From Austropuccinia psidii (taxonomy: Eukaryota > Basidiomycota > Pucciniomycetes > Pucciniales > Sphaerophragmiaceae): a stretch of 64,000 nucleotides of DNA. Below the pieces are notes generated by a model. The model made no database searches. It was not told where the DNA came from and saw only the letters and a program-made list of their open reading frames with translations. The stretch spans positions 26,883,112 to 26,947,111 of the forward strand of contig JALGQZ010000011.1 in the NCBI GenBank assembly GCA_023105745.1, read 5' to 3'. This document shows, piece by piece, positions 31,785-44,814 of the stretch. Both the position numbers and the translations under genes were made by a program. Every line of letters begins with the position of its first letter. Within the stretch, counting starts at the first letter, position 1.

Positions 31785-33564
31785 TATACTCTTCTGTGGA
31801 GCATGGTTCTATACACCTGCTTCTTAGGGCATGCTCTAGTTCCCCTCCACATTTTTTAAGTATTTTCATGTGCACCATCTTTTGTGACATTTCTGGGTAC
31901 AGTGCATTAAGCCTTTCAACTTGTTTCAAGAACCAAGTTAAAGGTTTGTCTTTCTCTGGGTCAAAGAAAGAGTTTTCAAATTCATTTTCTATCTTATACC
32001 TCCAGGCATCATTTGCCCACTTGGTGATTATTTCTTGTTTCCACCAAGACCAGGTATTTTTACCATTTGTTTGTCTTATGCCATAATACCATCTTTTTGC
32101 AGATTTCTCAAACAATGAATGTAATCTTGCAGTGATTAATTCATCTGGTATGGCATAGTCTTCTTGTAACATGTCAATTGTTTTAATAAATGACATGTGG
32201 TCATATTCACCTTCTCCTGTGAATGTTGGCCATTCCTTCAATTGAGGTGCTTCCTTCAGTAAGACTTGGTTATTATCTTGGTGACTCAAGTCTGTTATGA
32301 AAGGATTTGACAATTCCTCTTTTGTTTTAACAGGGCTTCTTATATGAGAAAATGGTGTTGATAACTTTGGCATATTTAAATTAGCCTCATTAATTTTATC
32401 CATTTTTTCTGTAATAAGCCTTATTTCACTCTGAATATCATCTTTCAGATGCATTCTTGCTTCATCACTTTTTTCCACATGGTCCAAAAGTAATTTTTGG
32501 TGTGATGAAGTCTTTTCTTCAAAGTTTTCTACAGAAATACTTAATTTATTTAATTTTTCTGTAAGATTGTCAATACTCACATCATAATTGATTGTCAAAG
32601 TCTTGTCTTTGATATCTTTTATGTATTTATACAATTCCTGTTGTCCTTGTATTAATTTTTGAGTATTGTCAATTAAATTCTTTGGTTTATTATTTTCAAC
32701 AATAAACTTAATGTTGTCAATTTCTTTCTTGTTTTGCACAAAAATCTTCGTTAAAGAAGATAAATTGTTATTTATTTCTAGTAGTGATAATAAACTATCT
32801 TTAATTTCTTTTAGAGGTAATATACTATTTTTAAATTCTGTTAAAGTATTTACAACATCTTTGGACAAGGATATTTCTTTGGGAAATGAGGTTGTCTCAT
32901 TCTTTGCTCTTCCTTGTCCTTGAATTCCATCAAGGTTCTGGCCATGTTGAAAAGATTGTCCATGGCATCCTTTTGGATTCTTGGGATCCTGTAGCTTGGG
33001 GAATATGGTTTCCTCCAATGCTTTTTCTTGTTCTTCTTCCCTTCTTGGGGAAGTGGGTTGGCTTGGGGCTTGCTGGTAGAAGCTACTGGGGCTTCTTACT
33101 TGGTTGCCTCCTTCTTTTTGGCGTGGTAATCCTTGATTTTTTTTATTTGAGGTTTGGATGACAGTGGATTCCATCCATTGGAGTATTTCACTATCTCCTC
33201 CTCTTTGAGGAACTTTTTCAGGATGTGCCAGGAGTTCATCACTCCTTGGTGTATTTGAGGCAGCATTTCCCAATCTTTGTCCTTGTACACTGTGTAATAC
33301 TGTTTGTACTGGCTCATGTAGATGTCTATTTGAGCCCTCTGAATGTGATTTGTACCTATTTGAGTTACTCATACTTAGCTCCAATTCAGGCTCAGATATC
33401 ATGGGCATTTCTGGGACTTTCCTTTGGGATAAGGCACTTCCTTGTGTGGATTCTGTTCCACTGGGGATATTGCCCTTTCTTTTCCCTTTTGAGGGATCAG
33501 TTCTACCTCTGATTCCAGCTCCATCTGATTGGATGGAGTATTGGGAACCTCTTCTGGTAGTCAT
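31785..33564 (-). CDS. Element B gag (N-terminal and core part)
   Basis: The frame opens at ATG 33564 (TRRGSQYSIQ). A basic, Ser/Gln-rich segment is followed by a long coiled coil (about residues 240-390: KEIDNIKFIVENNK, LTEKLNKLSISVENFE). The Retrotrans_gag-like core (about 430-590) contains LKEWPTFTGEGEYDHM, KTIDMLQEDY, WYYGIRQTNGKNTWSWW and KILKKCGGELEHALRSRC. At TEEYIN it is cut by element C and continues at 25664 into the knuckle and pol, so gag-pol was one frame of about 1930 codons. The first about 220 codons overlap a second conserved frame. A and B share this arrangement. Confidence 0.85.
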
Positions 33565-33789
33565 AATTTAAGAAAATAAGAAATAAAAGTATTTTAGGAT
33601 AAAAATTCTTTTTATGGCAATTATAAAAGAGGTGCTCACCTTCAGAGTCTTGAATGGTGGGTCCTGGAAAGTCTAATTTCTTAGCTTTCTTTCTTTTGGT
33701 GATAACTGGTGTTGGAGAACTTTGACAAGTTTCTTCCACCAATCTCTCAACAGTAGCTTGGTTGTCTTCTGTTGGGTTATCTTCAAACA
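32850..33789 (-). CDS. Element B overlapping frame (ORFx), spliced upstream of and across gag
   Basis: The leader exon 33789-33640 (150 bp, basic KRKKAKKLDF near its end) joins through an 86-nt intron (GTGAGC...CCAG) to 33553, in a frame different from gag. A further 99-nt intron (33437-33339) would remove three stops. The following part codes for QIDIYMSQYKQYY, KDWEMLPQIHQGVMNSWHI, GWNPLSSKPQIKKIKD and later AMDNLFNMARTLMEF, all conserved in element A. A TAA after KEATK coincides with a GTAAGA donor, so another splice is possible. The gag ATG (33564-33562) lies within the first intron, so splicing would remove the gag start and fuse the leader to this frame. Product function unknown. Confidence 0.5.
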
Positions 33790-34303
33790 CTAAAAAAGAC
33801 AAATAAATATAAATCTTTTTATAAGAAGTGTTATTTTTTTGGTAAGATATGGCAATTTTCCACGTAGAAATTGCTTTTATATCTTTAAAAACTTGAAATG
33901 AATAAAGAAATGAATGAAAATAAAAAAATAACTTTTTTTTTTTTTTTTATTGGTTTTTTAATATTTTTTAATATTTTTTATATTTTTATTTTTAAAGAAT
34001 AAAATAAAAAATGAATATGATTCTTTTACAAAATTAAGTTATAAAAAATTATTTTTAATTTATAAATTATCTTTTTTAATCACTAGAGTCACTCAAAGAA
34101 AGTTCTTGCAAGTCTAAGGATGTGAAAAAACCACATGTAAGACAGTACAATTGCTTTCCAAATGCCTCAATAGCTTTTTAAAATCAATAAAATATAAAAT
34201 TATTATATAATTTTATGATTATAAATATAATTTATTACTGGGTAAACCCAATTAGAATCTTTTTAAAGGTCTTTTAAGTAAATATCACGGCCAGGCCCCC
34301 AAA
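33790..34303 (-). other. Element B leader and primer-binding region
   Basis: TTTGGGGGCCTGGCC directly follows the 5' LTR (34303 leftward on the minus strand) at the primer-binding position. The rest is AT-rich with long T and A runs and no gene. It ends in TTTTTTAG at 33790, a likely 3' splice site before the leader exon. Confidence 0.5.
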
Positions 34304-36329
34304 TGTAAGGTTTGACTATGAAACAATAAGTAAAAATTACTAATTTATTACTTATTATACTCTGAATGTCCTTATGAATTGAATAAATAAGATTAAAAAT
34401 ATAATAATAATAAATAATTATTATTATTATGGCGTAAAATAACTATATTATTAAATAAATATAATAATATAATTTATATTATGAAAATATAATATAATAA
34501 ATAAATATATTAATATAAAATAATTAATATATTTAAAAAGCTCTTTATTATTGTTACCAAGAGATAATAAAGGCGTAAAAAATTGCTTTTTATTAATAAA
34601 AAACAATTCATAACAATAATATTACTAATATTAAAGTTATGAATTAATATAAATACTATTTATATTAATTAGAGAATTATTAAGAGAGTAATAATAGAGA
34701 AATTATTATAATAAGAGAAAATAACCTACTTTTAACACTTAATATAATAATTTTGAAATATTTTACGCCAAAAAAATATAAATACAACCTTTTCAAACTG
34801 TATTTACAATAAAAATAAAGAAAATTACAAATTATTCTCGATTTTTACGTGGAAATGAGTTTTTAGAGAGATTTTTAACAAAAACAATTAAATAAATGAT
34901 TTAATCACGTCAAAATAGATGATTATAACAAGGTGGTCTTTGGTCTTATATAATATAATAGTTTTATATATAAAGAATAAAGAAATTACCTTTGATTTAA
35001 TTGATTTAATGTTTTTGATGCGTCTGAGGGGAAAATAGAGTAAAAAGAGCTCTATTTATAGTAAATACCTCCCTCCTAGAGTCCAACAGGCTTCTAGTAG
35101 ACGTGTACTGATCATACCAACTGGAATTGATCAGTATTTTAAGGTTTGGAGATGATTACATCATTATCAAACCATATTACATCATTACTACACCATTATT
35201 TAGAGTTATCACTATAACTCTAAGTTTGATGACATCAGAGGCTTGGCAGAACCCCAAATTTCGTGGATTTTATTAGTTTTAATCATAAACTAATAGTATT
35301 CACCAATTTTATCACTCTTAAGACTGTTAAACTTAAATTAAGGCTACTGTGAGTGATCATAACTGCTCAAATTAAGCTCAACTTTGATCCTCAATAACCT
35401 TTAAGATTTACACTCTACAGCAATTCAGAGAGTGAATTCTGATCGCCTGGCATAACCCTATTATGCTTCCAAGAGCCTTTCATTACATCATCAAAACTCT
35501 AATTTTGATGATTTTTCTTGTAACTCATCTTTTCTGTTGAAATTCAATATTTTAAACTTCAAACCTTGATTTCAGGGGGTTATACCCTGAATTTAATAAT
35601 ACAAATTACATCATTCTTCACTAATGAACTAGTGGAATCCAACTGTATACTTTTTTTTAAGTTTGGAACACTTTCACAACAAAGTTGGCAACAGCTCTGT
35701 TGATTTTTATCAATATTTCATTATAGGTTTTAACCTTGTTTATAATTTGTAAAATAAAGTTCATATCTGTGTTCTTACAGTAATTCCGTGGTAACTTTAT
35801 TTTTGGTTTATCATTCTATCATGTATAGTTTAGGAGATATTAGCTATGATCCTTGAATATATGCGTTGACCAAAAAAGTGCATATATTCAGGTTAATTCC
35901 TTAAGTATTAACTTTGGAAATTAGCTTATTAATTGTTTTATGTGTGGAGTTTTGTGGGGAATCCACTGGTACAATTTATTTCACATGTTGTTTCATTAGT
36001 TCTTGAGATAAATAAGGGTTTATGGTTTTTAAAAGGTATTATACCTTATAATTCATTAAATATTGACTTTACAGATATGCCATGAAAATGGTATATGTGT
36101 ATTTTACCACGGGGAATCCAATGGTATAATTTATTTTACAAGTTGATTCATTGGTTTTTAAGTTAAACCAATTTTTGTACCAATTTATGGTATTTTTTGT
36201 ATATTTAAGTAATTATTTTTAATGTATAATTATTCTAAGTAATTTTAATATAATTATATTAAAGGTATAATTATTCTGAGTCTTTTTTGTGACCTTATTG
36301 GGTATGTGGTCATATCTCAAAGGCTCACA
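34304..36329 (-). repeat. Element B 5' LTR
   Basis: 2026 bp, TGTGAGCC...CTTACA, nearly identical to the 3' copy; differences are scattered single bases and a few indels. The internal TATA-like TACTATAAATAGAGCTC is conserved. Confidence 0.92.
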
Positions 36330-39300
36330 TATTCCCAAATTGGAAGAATGGCCAACATTCTCTGGTGAAGGAGAATATAACCATATTGAGTTCATCAGGA
36401 CTATTGATATGTTACAGGAAGACTTTAATATACCTGATGAAATTGTAGTGGGAAAATTACACTCTCTGTTTACCAGAACTGCGAAGAAATTTTATTACAA
36501 GATGAGAATGGATCATGGGAGACATGATTGGTCTTGGTGGAAGTCTCAAGTGATTACCAAATGGGCCATCAATTCTTGGAGGTTTCAAATGGAAAATTCT
36601 TTTGAAAATGCCATTTGTAACTCAGAGAAAGATAAGCCACTTACTTGGTTCTTCAAGCAGAAAGACAGATTATCTGCTTTACACCCAGATATTCCTGACA
36701 CTATGATTCATATGAAAATATTAAGAAAGTGTGGAGGAAAACTGGAACCAGCTATCAAAAGCAGATGTGTGGAACCCTGTTCAACAGAGGACTACATTAA
36801 TGCAATGGAAGATATCATTACCAGGACAAGAGTTGGTAAAACGTGGACTAAAATCCCTATAGAATCCCAGATAGTTTCAAAGATTCCCAGGGAGGACAGA
36901 AGACCAGAAAAACCTGTCTTGAAATTTCATAAATGTGGAAGTACATCACATTTAGCCAACACTTGCACCAAAAAGACAAAAATCAATGAAGTTCAAGTTA
37001 TTGAAGAAGTTCATTTTACTGAAGAGAAAGAATAATTTGATCAAGATTCTGCAATCTCTGAGGACACACCAGTGGAAGACTATCCCATTGAAAACATTAC
37101 AGCTTTCTTTGGGGTCTCAGAGGTCCATACCAGCTTACCACAGCATGGTGAAGATTGCTATAACCTGATCAATATCCAGGATGCTATAATGTGTAAGACA
37201 AAACCTGCTAGAGGAAAAGGCTATACTTCTGGAGAATCCTGTATCACATTAGTTTTGATGAATGATATTGAAGCCAAAGTAAATTTAGATACAGGGGCAT
37301 TTTGCACTTGTGTGGGCAGAGATTATCTCCAAGCTATACTTCCTGAATGGAGAAACCATCTATTACCAATAGAAGGTGTGCAATTTAGTAGTTCCAGTAC
37401 CAATATGTACCCCTTGGGTATATTAGACACTAATCTTGTATTTCCACACCCATCAGGAAGAATAAGAGTCAAAACTGAGATTGTGGTGATGGACAATTGC
37501 ACATCTCAGCATATCATTTTTGGAAATGATTACTTGAACATTTATGGTATTGACATCAATAACCACAAAGACAGATATTTCACAATTGGAGAGAACGAAA
37601 GACAAAAATTTGCTTTTTCCAATATGCCAAAACAAATATCAATAGTATCTTCTAAAAATGATACTTATAAGGAGGAATTTGTGTCTAATCAACTTGTTGA
37701 AGCACAAATCAATCCATCATTTTCACCAAAGATGAGTAATGAACTTATTAATGTGTTATACACATACAATAATTCATTGGCCTCTGATAATGAACCATTA
37801 GGGGCTATAGGGGGACATGAAGTTGATATCGCTCTTAATATTGACAGACCATATCCTCCAGTTCTTAGAAGACAAGATTATCCAGCCAGTCCCAGAGCTA
37901 GAGAAGCTTTGGAGAAAAATATCCAAGAGTTAATCCAGCTTGGTGTACTGAGGAAAGGAGGCCATAATGAGGAAGTTGAAGTGAAAACACCTGTTATTAT
38001 TGCCTGGCATAATGATAAGTCAAGAATGGTTGGATATCTCAGAGCATTGAATACCTACACAGTTCCAGATAGGTATCCAATCCCTAGAATTCAAGAAACC
38101 TTGACTCAACTGTCTAAAGCCAAGTATATAAAATCAATGGATGCATTCAAAGGCTTCCATCAGAATTTTTTGACTCCTAAAGCTAAGAAATTACTTAGAA
38201 TTATCATTCACTGTGGTATTTATGAGTATCTTAGAATGCCATTTGGCATCAAAAATTCTCCATCCCATTATCAAATAATGATTAATACCATCTTTCCTAC
38301 AGAATTATCTTAAGGATGGCTTATCATTTATATTGATGATATTATCATATGTTCTGATTCATGTTCTTTACACCTTGAAAGACTTTCAAGAGTACTTCAA
38401 AAGGTTTCAGAAGTGAATATGAAAATTTCACTCAAGAAATGCAATTTTGGTTTTGAAGAACTCCAAGCATTAGGACATGTTGCTTCTGGTTTAAGCTTGG
38501 GTATTGATAAAAACAAAGTAGCAGAAGTGTTACTTAAGCCAATACCCCAGATCAAAAAATAAATGATGTCTTTTCTTGGACTTGCCAGTTATTATAGGAA
38601 ACACTTGAAAGACTTTGCAATTATAGCCAAGTCACTATATAGAATCTGTGATCAACAGACTATATTTGAGATGACACAGGAGAGAATTAAAGCTTATGAG
38701 AAGATAAAAAAAGCTCTTATAGAAGCACCTTTACGCCTCATTCCTGACTGGAATATTCCTTTTAAGTTGTACATTGATGCATGTGGAGATGGATTAAGGG
38801 CAGCCCTACACCAAGTCCAAATTATTGATGAAAAACCTACAGAAGGACCAATTTGTTATATCTCAAGGAAAATAAAACCAACAGAGGCCAGATATGGTGC
38901 AAGCCAAATGTAGTGCTTATGTTTGGTATGGGCACTTGAGAAATTACACTATTATCTTGATGGAAGTGTTTTTGAAGTGATAACTGAGTGTAATGTCTTG
39001 AAATCACTTCTCAACATGAAAACGCCCAACAGACATATGTTGAGATGGCAAATAGCCATTCAAGAATATAGAGGAAACATGACTATAGTTCACAAAGCAT
39101 GAAACATTCACAAGGATGATGATGTACTTAGTAGGTGGGAATTAGCCAACACTCCTGATAACCCAGCTTATGTACCTTTGGAAGCTGAACCACAGATTCC
39201 AATTGAAAGAATTAACATAACTGATATTGGGACTGGATTCTTTGAAGAGGTCAGAGAATCTTATAAGCAAGACAAGAATTGCCACATCTTGACTTCTTTA

Positions 39301-40782
39301 TCAGATAAAGACTGAAAAGATACATCTTTAGTTAATGCCCTGGATGAAGTTTGGAAAAATTCCTATTCTGAAGGAAGATTTCACTTGTTTTATGGGATTA
39401 TTTACCACAGAACCAAACATTCTTGTGTAATGACATTATGCAGAAGATTGCTTATCAATACCATTCTTCATGAATGCCATGATAGCATCTACTCTGAACA
39501 CCTGTCAGAGGACAGAACACTTGAAAAAGTGAAAAACTGTGAATGGTGGCCATCTTGGAGAAAAGAAACCATTGAATACTGCCATACCTGTGACAGATGT
39601 CAAAAAGCAAACAGGAGTACAGGCAAGAAATCTAGACTTATGATCCATATTCAAGAACCAAAATCCCCTTGGGAAGTTGTTCACATCAATTGGATCACAG
39701 CACTTCCTCCAAGTGGTGACAAAATTTATAATGCTTGTTTAGTCATTGTAGACAGATATAGCAAGACTCCCATATTCTTACCATGTAATAAAGATGACAC
39801 TGCTATTGATACAGCTCTTCTTCTATGGAGTAGAGTTATCTTTCATACAGGATTATTTAAGAATATCATAAGTGACAGAGATCCCAAGTTCACATCTGCA
39901 CTTTAGACCAATATTCATATATTGTTTGGGACTAAGTTATCATTCTCTACAGCATATCACCCTCAGACAAATGGGCTAGCAGAGAGAATGATTCAAACTT
40001 TAGAAGATATGATCAGGAGATTTTGTGCTTATGGGTTAGAATTCAAAGACTCAGATGGCTTTACCCATGACTGGTGCACTCTTATACCTGCATTAGAATT
40101 GGCATATAAGACATCAGTCCATTGTTCCACAGGTCAAACTCCTGCTATGTTAGAAAAAGGATGGAATCCAAGACTCCCAGCAGACATACTGAGGAAAGAC
40201 TTGATTGAAATTCATCCTACAGCTTCCAGCTTCAAGTTAATTCTTGACAAAGTGAAACATCATGCAAAACAAAGTATGAATGAAGCTTTTGACTATGCAA
40301 AACAGAAGCGGGACAAGAGTGACAAAGTACCAGACTTCAAAGTAGGGGACTTAGTTCTAGTTTCAACCTTGAATTTTAATAATATCAAAGGCCCAAAGAA
40401 ACTTAAAGATTCTTATGTAGGACCTTTTGTTATTGTTGCTCTGCATGGAACCGATGCAGTTCAAGTGGAATTGAGTGGTGAATTGGAAAACAAACACCCC
40501 ACTTTTCCAGTAAGCTTGATAAAGCTGTATCAACCAGCTGACAAAGAATTTTTTCCTTTAAGGAACGCAAATCCTTTAATTTTACCACCAGTGGAACAGA
40601 ATGAAGACATAAAGATAAAGAAATTCATTAAAGAAAGGAGACTTAGGGGTAAAAATAAAAGAGAATATCTTGTCAGATATAGAAATCCAGTCCATGAAGA
40701 TGAATGGCTCACAGAATCAGAGATACCTGACTCAGATAAACTCTTAAGAAGATTTAGACATGAAAGAAGGCCAAAAGCCTGA
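36330..40782 (+). pseudogene. Element A gag core and pol, with multiple nonsense codons
   Basis: Gag resumes after the TATTC duplication (KLEEWPTFSGEGEYNH), keeps the core fold motifs, but its zinc knuckle has lost the first Cys (KFHKCGSTSHLANTC). Pol follows in frame: protease LDTGAF, reverse transcriptase with YIDD, RNase H, HHCC, integrase core and chromodomain ([16 protein letters not shown]). In-frame stops lie at 37033, 38311, 38560, 38911, about 39100, about 39313 and 39904. Compared with element B, most replace GAA, GAG or GGA by TAA, TAG or TGA. The first integrase Asp reads HINW instead of HMDW. The element is clearly inactive. Confidence 0.9.
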
Positions 40783-40924
40783 ATATGCCTATAAATGTGC
40801 TTTAAATTACTTGATCTGAGTGATGTAGAGAGGTTGGACAGTGGACATTAACCCCCTTTGGGGCTGTTATTCTTCATACCATTGATAAAATTGTAGTACA
40901 ATTTCATTTTTTGGGGGGAGGGAA

Positions 40925-42824
40925 TGTGAGCCTTGAGGTATATTTTACATACCTAAATAGGCCACAATTATCTTAAAAATGAATTCTGAATTATGCATAA
41001 CTCATAAGTCATGCACATATTCAAAATTTATCATTTTTGATTTCAGAAAAGATGAATAACTTTTTATTGAGTAAGTAAATCCATCGATTTAAGGCCAGAT
41101 TTGGATTCTACACAAATATTCACCTAGGGTAGCTCCATAGGGTGAATAAGCTCAAATTGACTCTGTGAAGTGGTAATATAGAAAATACTTCAATACCACA
41201 TCATCAATACCACATAAAAGATCCATGAAAGTTTTTGTTTTTCTTAATTTCATGCCAAAATAATGGGAATGTGAGAAATCCCATGTTACATATACACTAA
41301 GAAAAGTGTTATGTGTGTTTTGGGCACTTAATATCATGGTATTATTACATGGACTTTTGGTACACCCATAGTGGATATCTCACTTGAAGCTGAAATTTCT
41401 ATTTTGACGTGAAAAATAGGCAAGGGGGACAAAAGACATCAAAGAGAGCCAGGGTACCCAGATTCTGAGGCCTCAGAGGTGTGGAAAGCTCCAAAGCTTG
41501 GATCCATGGATGACCTTGGCCTAATTGGTAAGCTAAAAACTTTTGGGAACTTGGTTACGATGTTACAACTACAGTAAATCATAAGAAAATAGAAAATAAC
41601 CTGCTATTTTGACATGCCAAGGAGGTAAAGAGCTACTTAGACTCCTGTAACCATGTCAATTCTTAATGACTTTCCATGGATAGACCCTAAAAGAGTAATT
41701 GAAACCCTTTTTGGACTTGTATCCATTGATTTATCTCATAGCAACCAGCTAAACACTGATATTTGCAATTCTATGTAGAAATGAGGTAGACACTTCAAAA
41801 ATTCATTAAAAATACAATTCTTAATGAATCTCTCTGAAGCCTTCAGGACCAATGGAGAGCTGTATTATCTATGGTACAACCAAAAAGAATTCTGGTTCTA
41901 TTAGTAAAATGAAAAGTTTTACTTACAGTCCGTTTTTGATTATTCTATGTGAAACACTGAATCTTCAAAGATTCACAGTAATTACAACCTGTAATGCAAT
42001 TTCCAATAAGATTGATAACTTTGAGAAATAAAAGAAGATTTACAGGTGTTACTCTTTTTATTCTTAACCATATCGGGTTTGGTAGTCACGTAAAAGCATC
42101 AATTGAGTAATTATGATAATCTTATGTGACAACAGATGATGCAATCAATAATCCAAAAGGGTTTCTTTTTTTATCACTCACTGGTTTTTCAGTTTGCTCC
42201 ATGGAATGCCTCTGTGAGCTGTTGTTTACTCAAAAGAGGCCTCCTCTTGCTGTTTTTTCCAGATCAAATCATCTTATTATCCATTTATATCATTGTTACC
42301 AACAAGTATTAGTTAAAGCTATTCTTAAGTGTTTTAATTCTTTCAGAATCAATCAGAAAGACGTGAAATCATAGAATCCAACTATGTATTGTTTTAATCC
42401 TTCTATAAATCATTTTTATCTCTTAAATCCACAATTCTACATCAAATTTGTCTACTTATATCTTTCAATAAGCTCTTTGGAGTATAAGTGACTCATTTAT
42501 CTTTAGTTCTTAAAGTTTTTCTCTAAAATTAGTTTTCTTCAAGAATTATCTTTATAATTATTCTTGCAAAAGATAATTATATATTAAAATAATATTATTC
42601 TAATAAAAGAAGTTTTTATTATTAAATTCTTCTTGTAATTGATTCTTGTAGACAATTACTGCTCACTGTTAAAATCACTAGTAGTGTTTAACAAGTGAAA
42701 GAAATAATTCTTTAATTATTTAATTGTGTTTATGATAATATTTTATTATTATATCTCATAAGAACAGACATAGTACTGTTGATTAATAGTAATATTATCA
42801 TCAGTTTAATAGTCAAATATTACA
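40925..42824 (+). repeat. Element A 3' LTR
   Basis: 1900 bp, begins TGTGAGCC right after a polypurine tract, ends ATATTACA. It differs from the 5' LTR by many substitutions and a short deletion near 42030. Confidence 0.9.
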
Positions 42825-44814
42825 GAATATTTTGGATTGATAAAAATTATGGGAGGATATCATTAAATTTAGTTGGATATTACTACCAGCCTCTTTACAA
42901 ACTTCTAAACACCATTTGGGAAATTTCAGCTTACCTGACTACCTCAAGGAGCAAAAACCTCTGTGCACGTTTCTCAAACACAAATGACTTAGATACTTCA
43001 GGAGGAAATACCAGATCACTATGGAATACTTATAAATGATGGGGGGATTAAAGGACCAATATCAACATATCAGCACAAAAGAATAAAGGGGAATCAGCTA
43101 ATAAGAAGATTTTTTTGGAAATAGGCAACAATATTAGAAAGAGTACTTTTCAGGATAGAAGAGGTTGAAATCACAATTTCAGGATCAAAATTTGTGTTTT
43201 GTGTTCCATTCCTTTATATTGTAGGGTATTTTGTATCTTTGGCAGGAAGAAATATTTCAAAACAGAAGATAAACAAGATACAAAACTGGCCTAGACCAAC
43301 AACAAATAAGTAAGCTTGAGGATTATTAGGACTATGTGGATATGTCAGAATTTTTATCAAGGACTTGTTACAAGCTCAAGAACAATTGAGAAGATTGCAA
43401 AGGGAGGATTCATTGGGGAAATGGGATGAAAAATGTTAATAAGGATTCATAAAGCTCAGGAGGATAGTGGAAGAAGAAATTACCTTGAAGACATTGTATA
43501 ATGAAAAAATGGTCAGGGAAGATAAAATCAGCAATAGATTCAAGTTATATTTCATCGGGTGCAGTTCTTATGCAAGAGGAGGAGAATGCAAAGGATATAC
43601 GTGTACTTATGAATCAGTAACCATTTCTTGACTAGAAGCTAAATTCTCATGACAAAAATTCAAATTGTGTGGTGCTTCAAGAATAAAACCAACTTCAAAA
43701 AATATTATGGGGGAAACATTTTGAGCTTCAAGTAGATGCCAGAGCTTTGATAAAAATGATCAACACACCATCTTTCCCAAGTGCACCAATGACAATATGG
43801 GTAACATTTATTCAGCTTTTCTCTTTTTGATCTGGTAAACAAACTGGGGAAGGCAGTTACTATGATAGATGGGTTATCAAGAAGACCAAAGGCCAAAAAT
43901 GAAGATTAAAGTGAAAGGTATGATTTTTATGAAGAGGAAGAATGGACCAATCATCATCCAGGATATTTTCTGAAAGAAGTAGCTACAAGAAGAGCTGGAA
44001 AATTCTGAAGAAATTAAAGAAATATTGAGATTCCAATATAACAGAAAGGATTTGGAAAAATATGCAGCAATATTGGAATACTTTGAAAAAGCAAAAAAGT
44101 ACTCGATATGAATAATTCAAGAAAATTAAAATAAGATCAGTAATCTCCCATCTAGAAGGAACGCAGCTGAAAAGAAGATGTTAACAAAATCCAAAAATTG
44201 TTGTATACAATGAAAAATGTCAGAAATGGTTACTGGAGAAAATGAATGAAGAATTGTGGCATAAAGGGGAAAGCAAAACATAAAAGAGAATAAAAAAGAT
44301 ATTGGTGGCAAGGAATGTAAAATATACTCAAGAAATGGCTTAAAAAATGTCAAGAATGTCAGAAAAGGAGACATTTGCTTCAGAAAGAAGGCAAGGTGTT
44401 TGTAGAATCTACTTTATTTGAAAGAGTCATCATGAATGCAGTTAATATTAAGGCAGGAAGATGGAAATAATTAGTCATAGAAAGAGAGGGCCTTTCAGGA
44501 TGGGCAGAAAATATGGCATTAACAAGACTAACTGAAAAATCAGTCCCAGAAGGGTTTACTTAAGAATGGATTTGTAGGTATGGAGCTCCAAAAGAAGTGA
44601 TAGTGTATGGAGTAGAATAATTTGTAAAATAGGTAAAAGAAGTAATAAAAAGAGAAATATTAAGAATGAGAATAACTACACCTTACTACCCAGAATCACA
44701 AGGAATGATTGAAAGAGGCTATGAGAAATTGGAAGATGCACTTGTGAGAAGCTGTTGTGAAAATGGATCCAAATGGCAAGAATACTTTCCAATTGTTACT
44801 TTTCTGTCATCCTG
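42825..44814 (+). pseudogene. Element E: decayed gypsy RT, RNase H and integrase
   Basis: Recognisable pieces, separated by stops and frameshifts, are YFGLIKIMGGYH (reverse transcriptase, continuing 15603), the RNase H stretch VDARALIKMINTPSFPSAPM and DGLSRRPKAK-like end near 43870-43890, an integrase zinc part with CQECQKRR (about 44350), REGLSGWAEN (about 44485), ICRYGAPKEVI (about 44570) and ITTPYYPESQGMIERGYEKL (about 44675). The lineage differs from A, B and C. It is split at 44814 by a C-type LTR and resumes at 49783. Confidence 0.8.

Larger units (their letters stand above)
19503..36329 (-). mobile_element. Element B: chromodomain Ty3/gypsy retrotransposon, interrupted by element C
   Basis: LTRs at 36329-34304 (5') and 21527-19503 (3') begin TGTGAGCC and end CTTACA; they are 2026 and 2025 bp and nearly identical. 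A perfect 5-bp target duplication TATTC flanks the element (19498-19502 and 36330-36334), within the gag of element A. Without element C it is about 10.7 kb. A gag-pol frame runs from 33564 to 31785 and from 25664 to 21646. B is the youngest-looking long element except for C, which sits inside it. Confidence 0.93.
15604..42824 (+). mobile_element. Element A: Ty3/gypsy LTR retrotransposon, interrupted by element B
   Basis: LTRs at 15604-17525 and 40925-42824 begin TGTGAGCC and end TTACA. Without the nested element, A is about 10.4 kb and codes for gag and pol on the plus strand. A polypurine tract GGGGGGAGGGAA (40912-40924) precedes the 3' LTR. The flanks (GCATC left, GAATA right) do not form a clear target duplication. 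Several nonsense codons make A non-autonomous. It lies in the reverse transcriptase of the older element E. Confidence 0.9.

Noticed and set aside
36330..40782. Repeat-induced point mutation as the cause of decay in element A
   Set aside because: Most nonsense changes relative to element B are G-to-T, not C-to-T or G-to-A.
15599..42829. A target duplication around element A
   Set aside because: GCATC on the left and GAATA on the right agree at only two of five positions; I do not claim a duplication.
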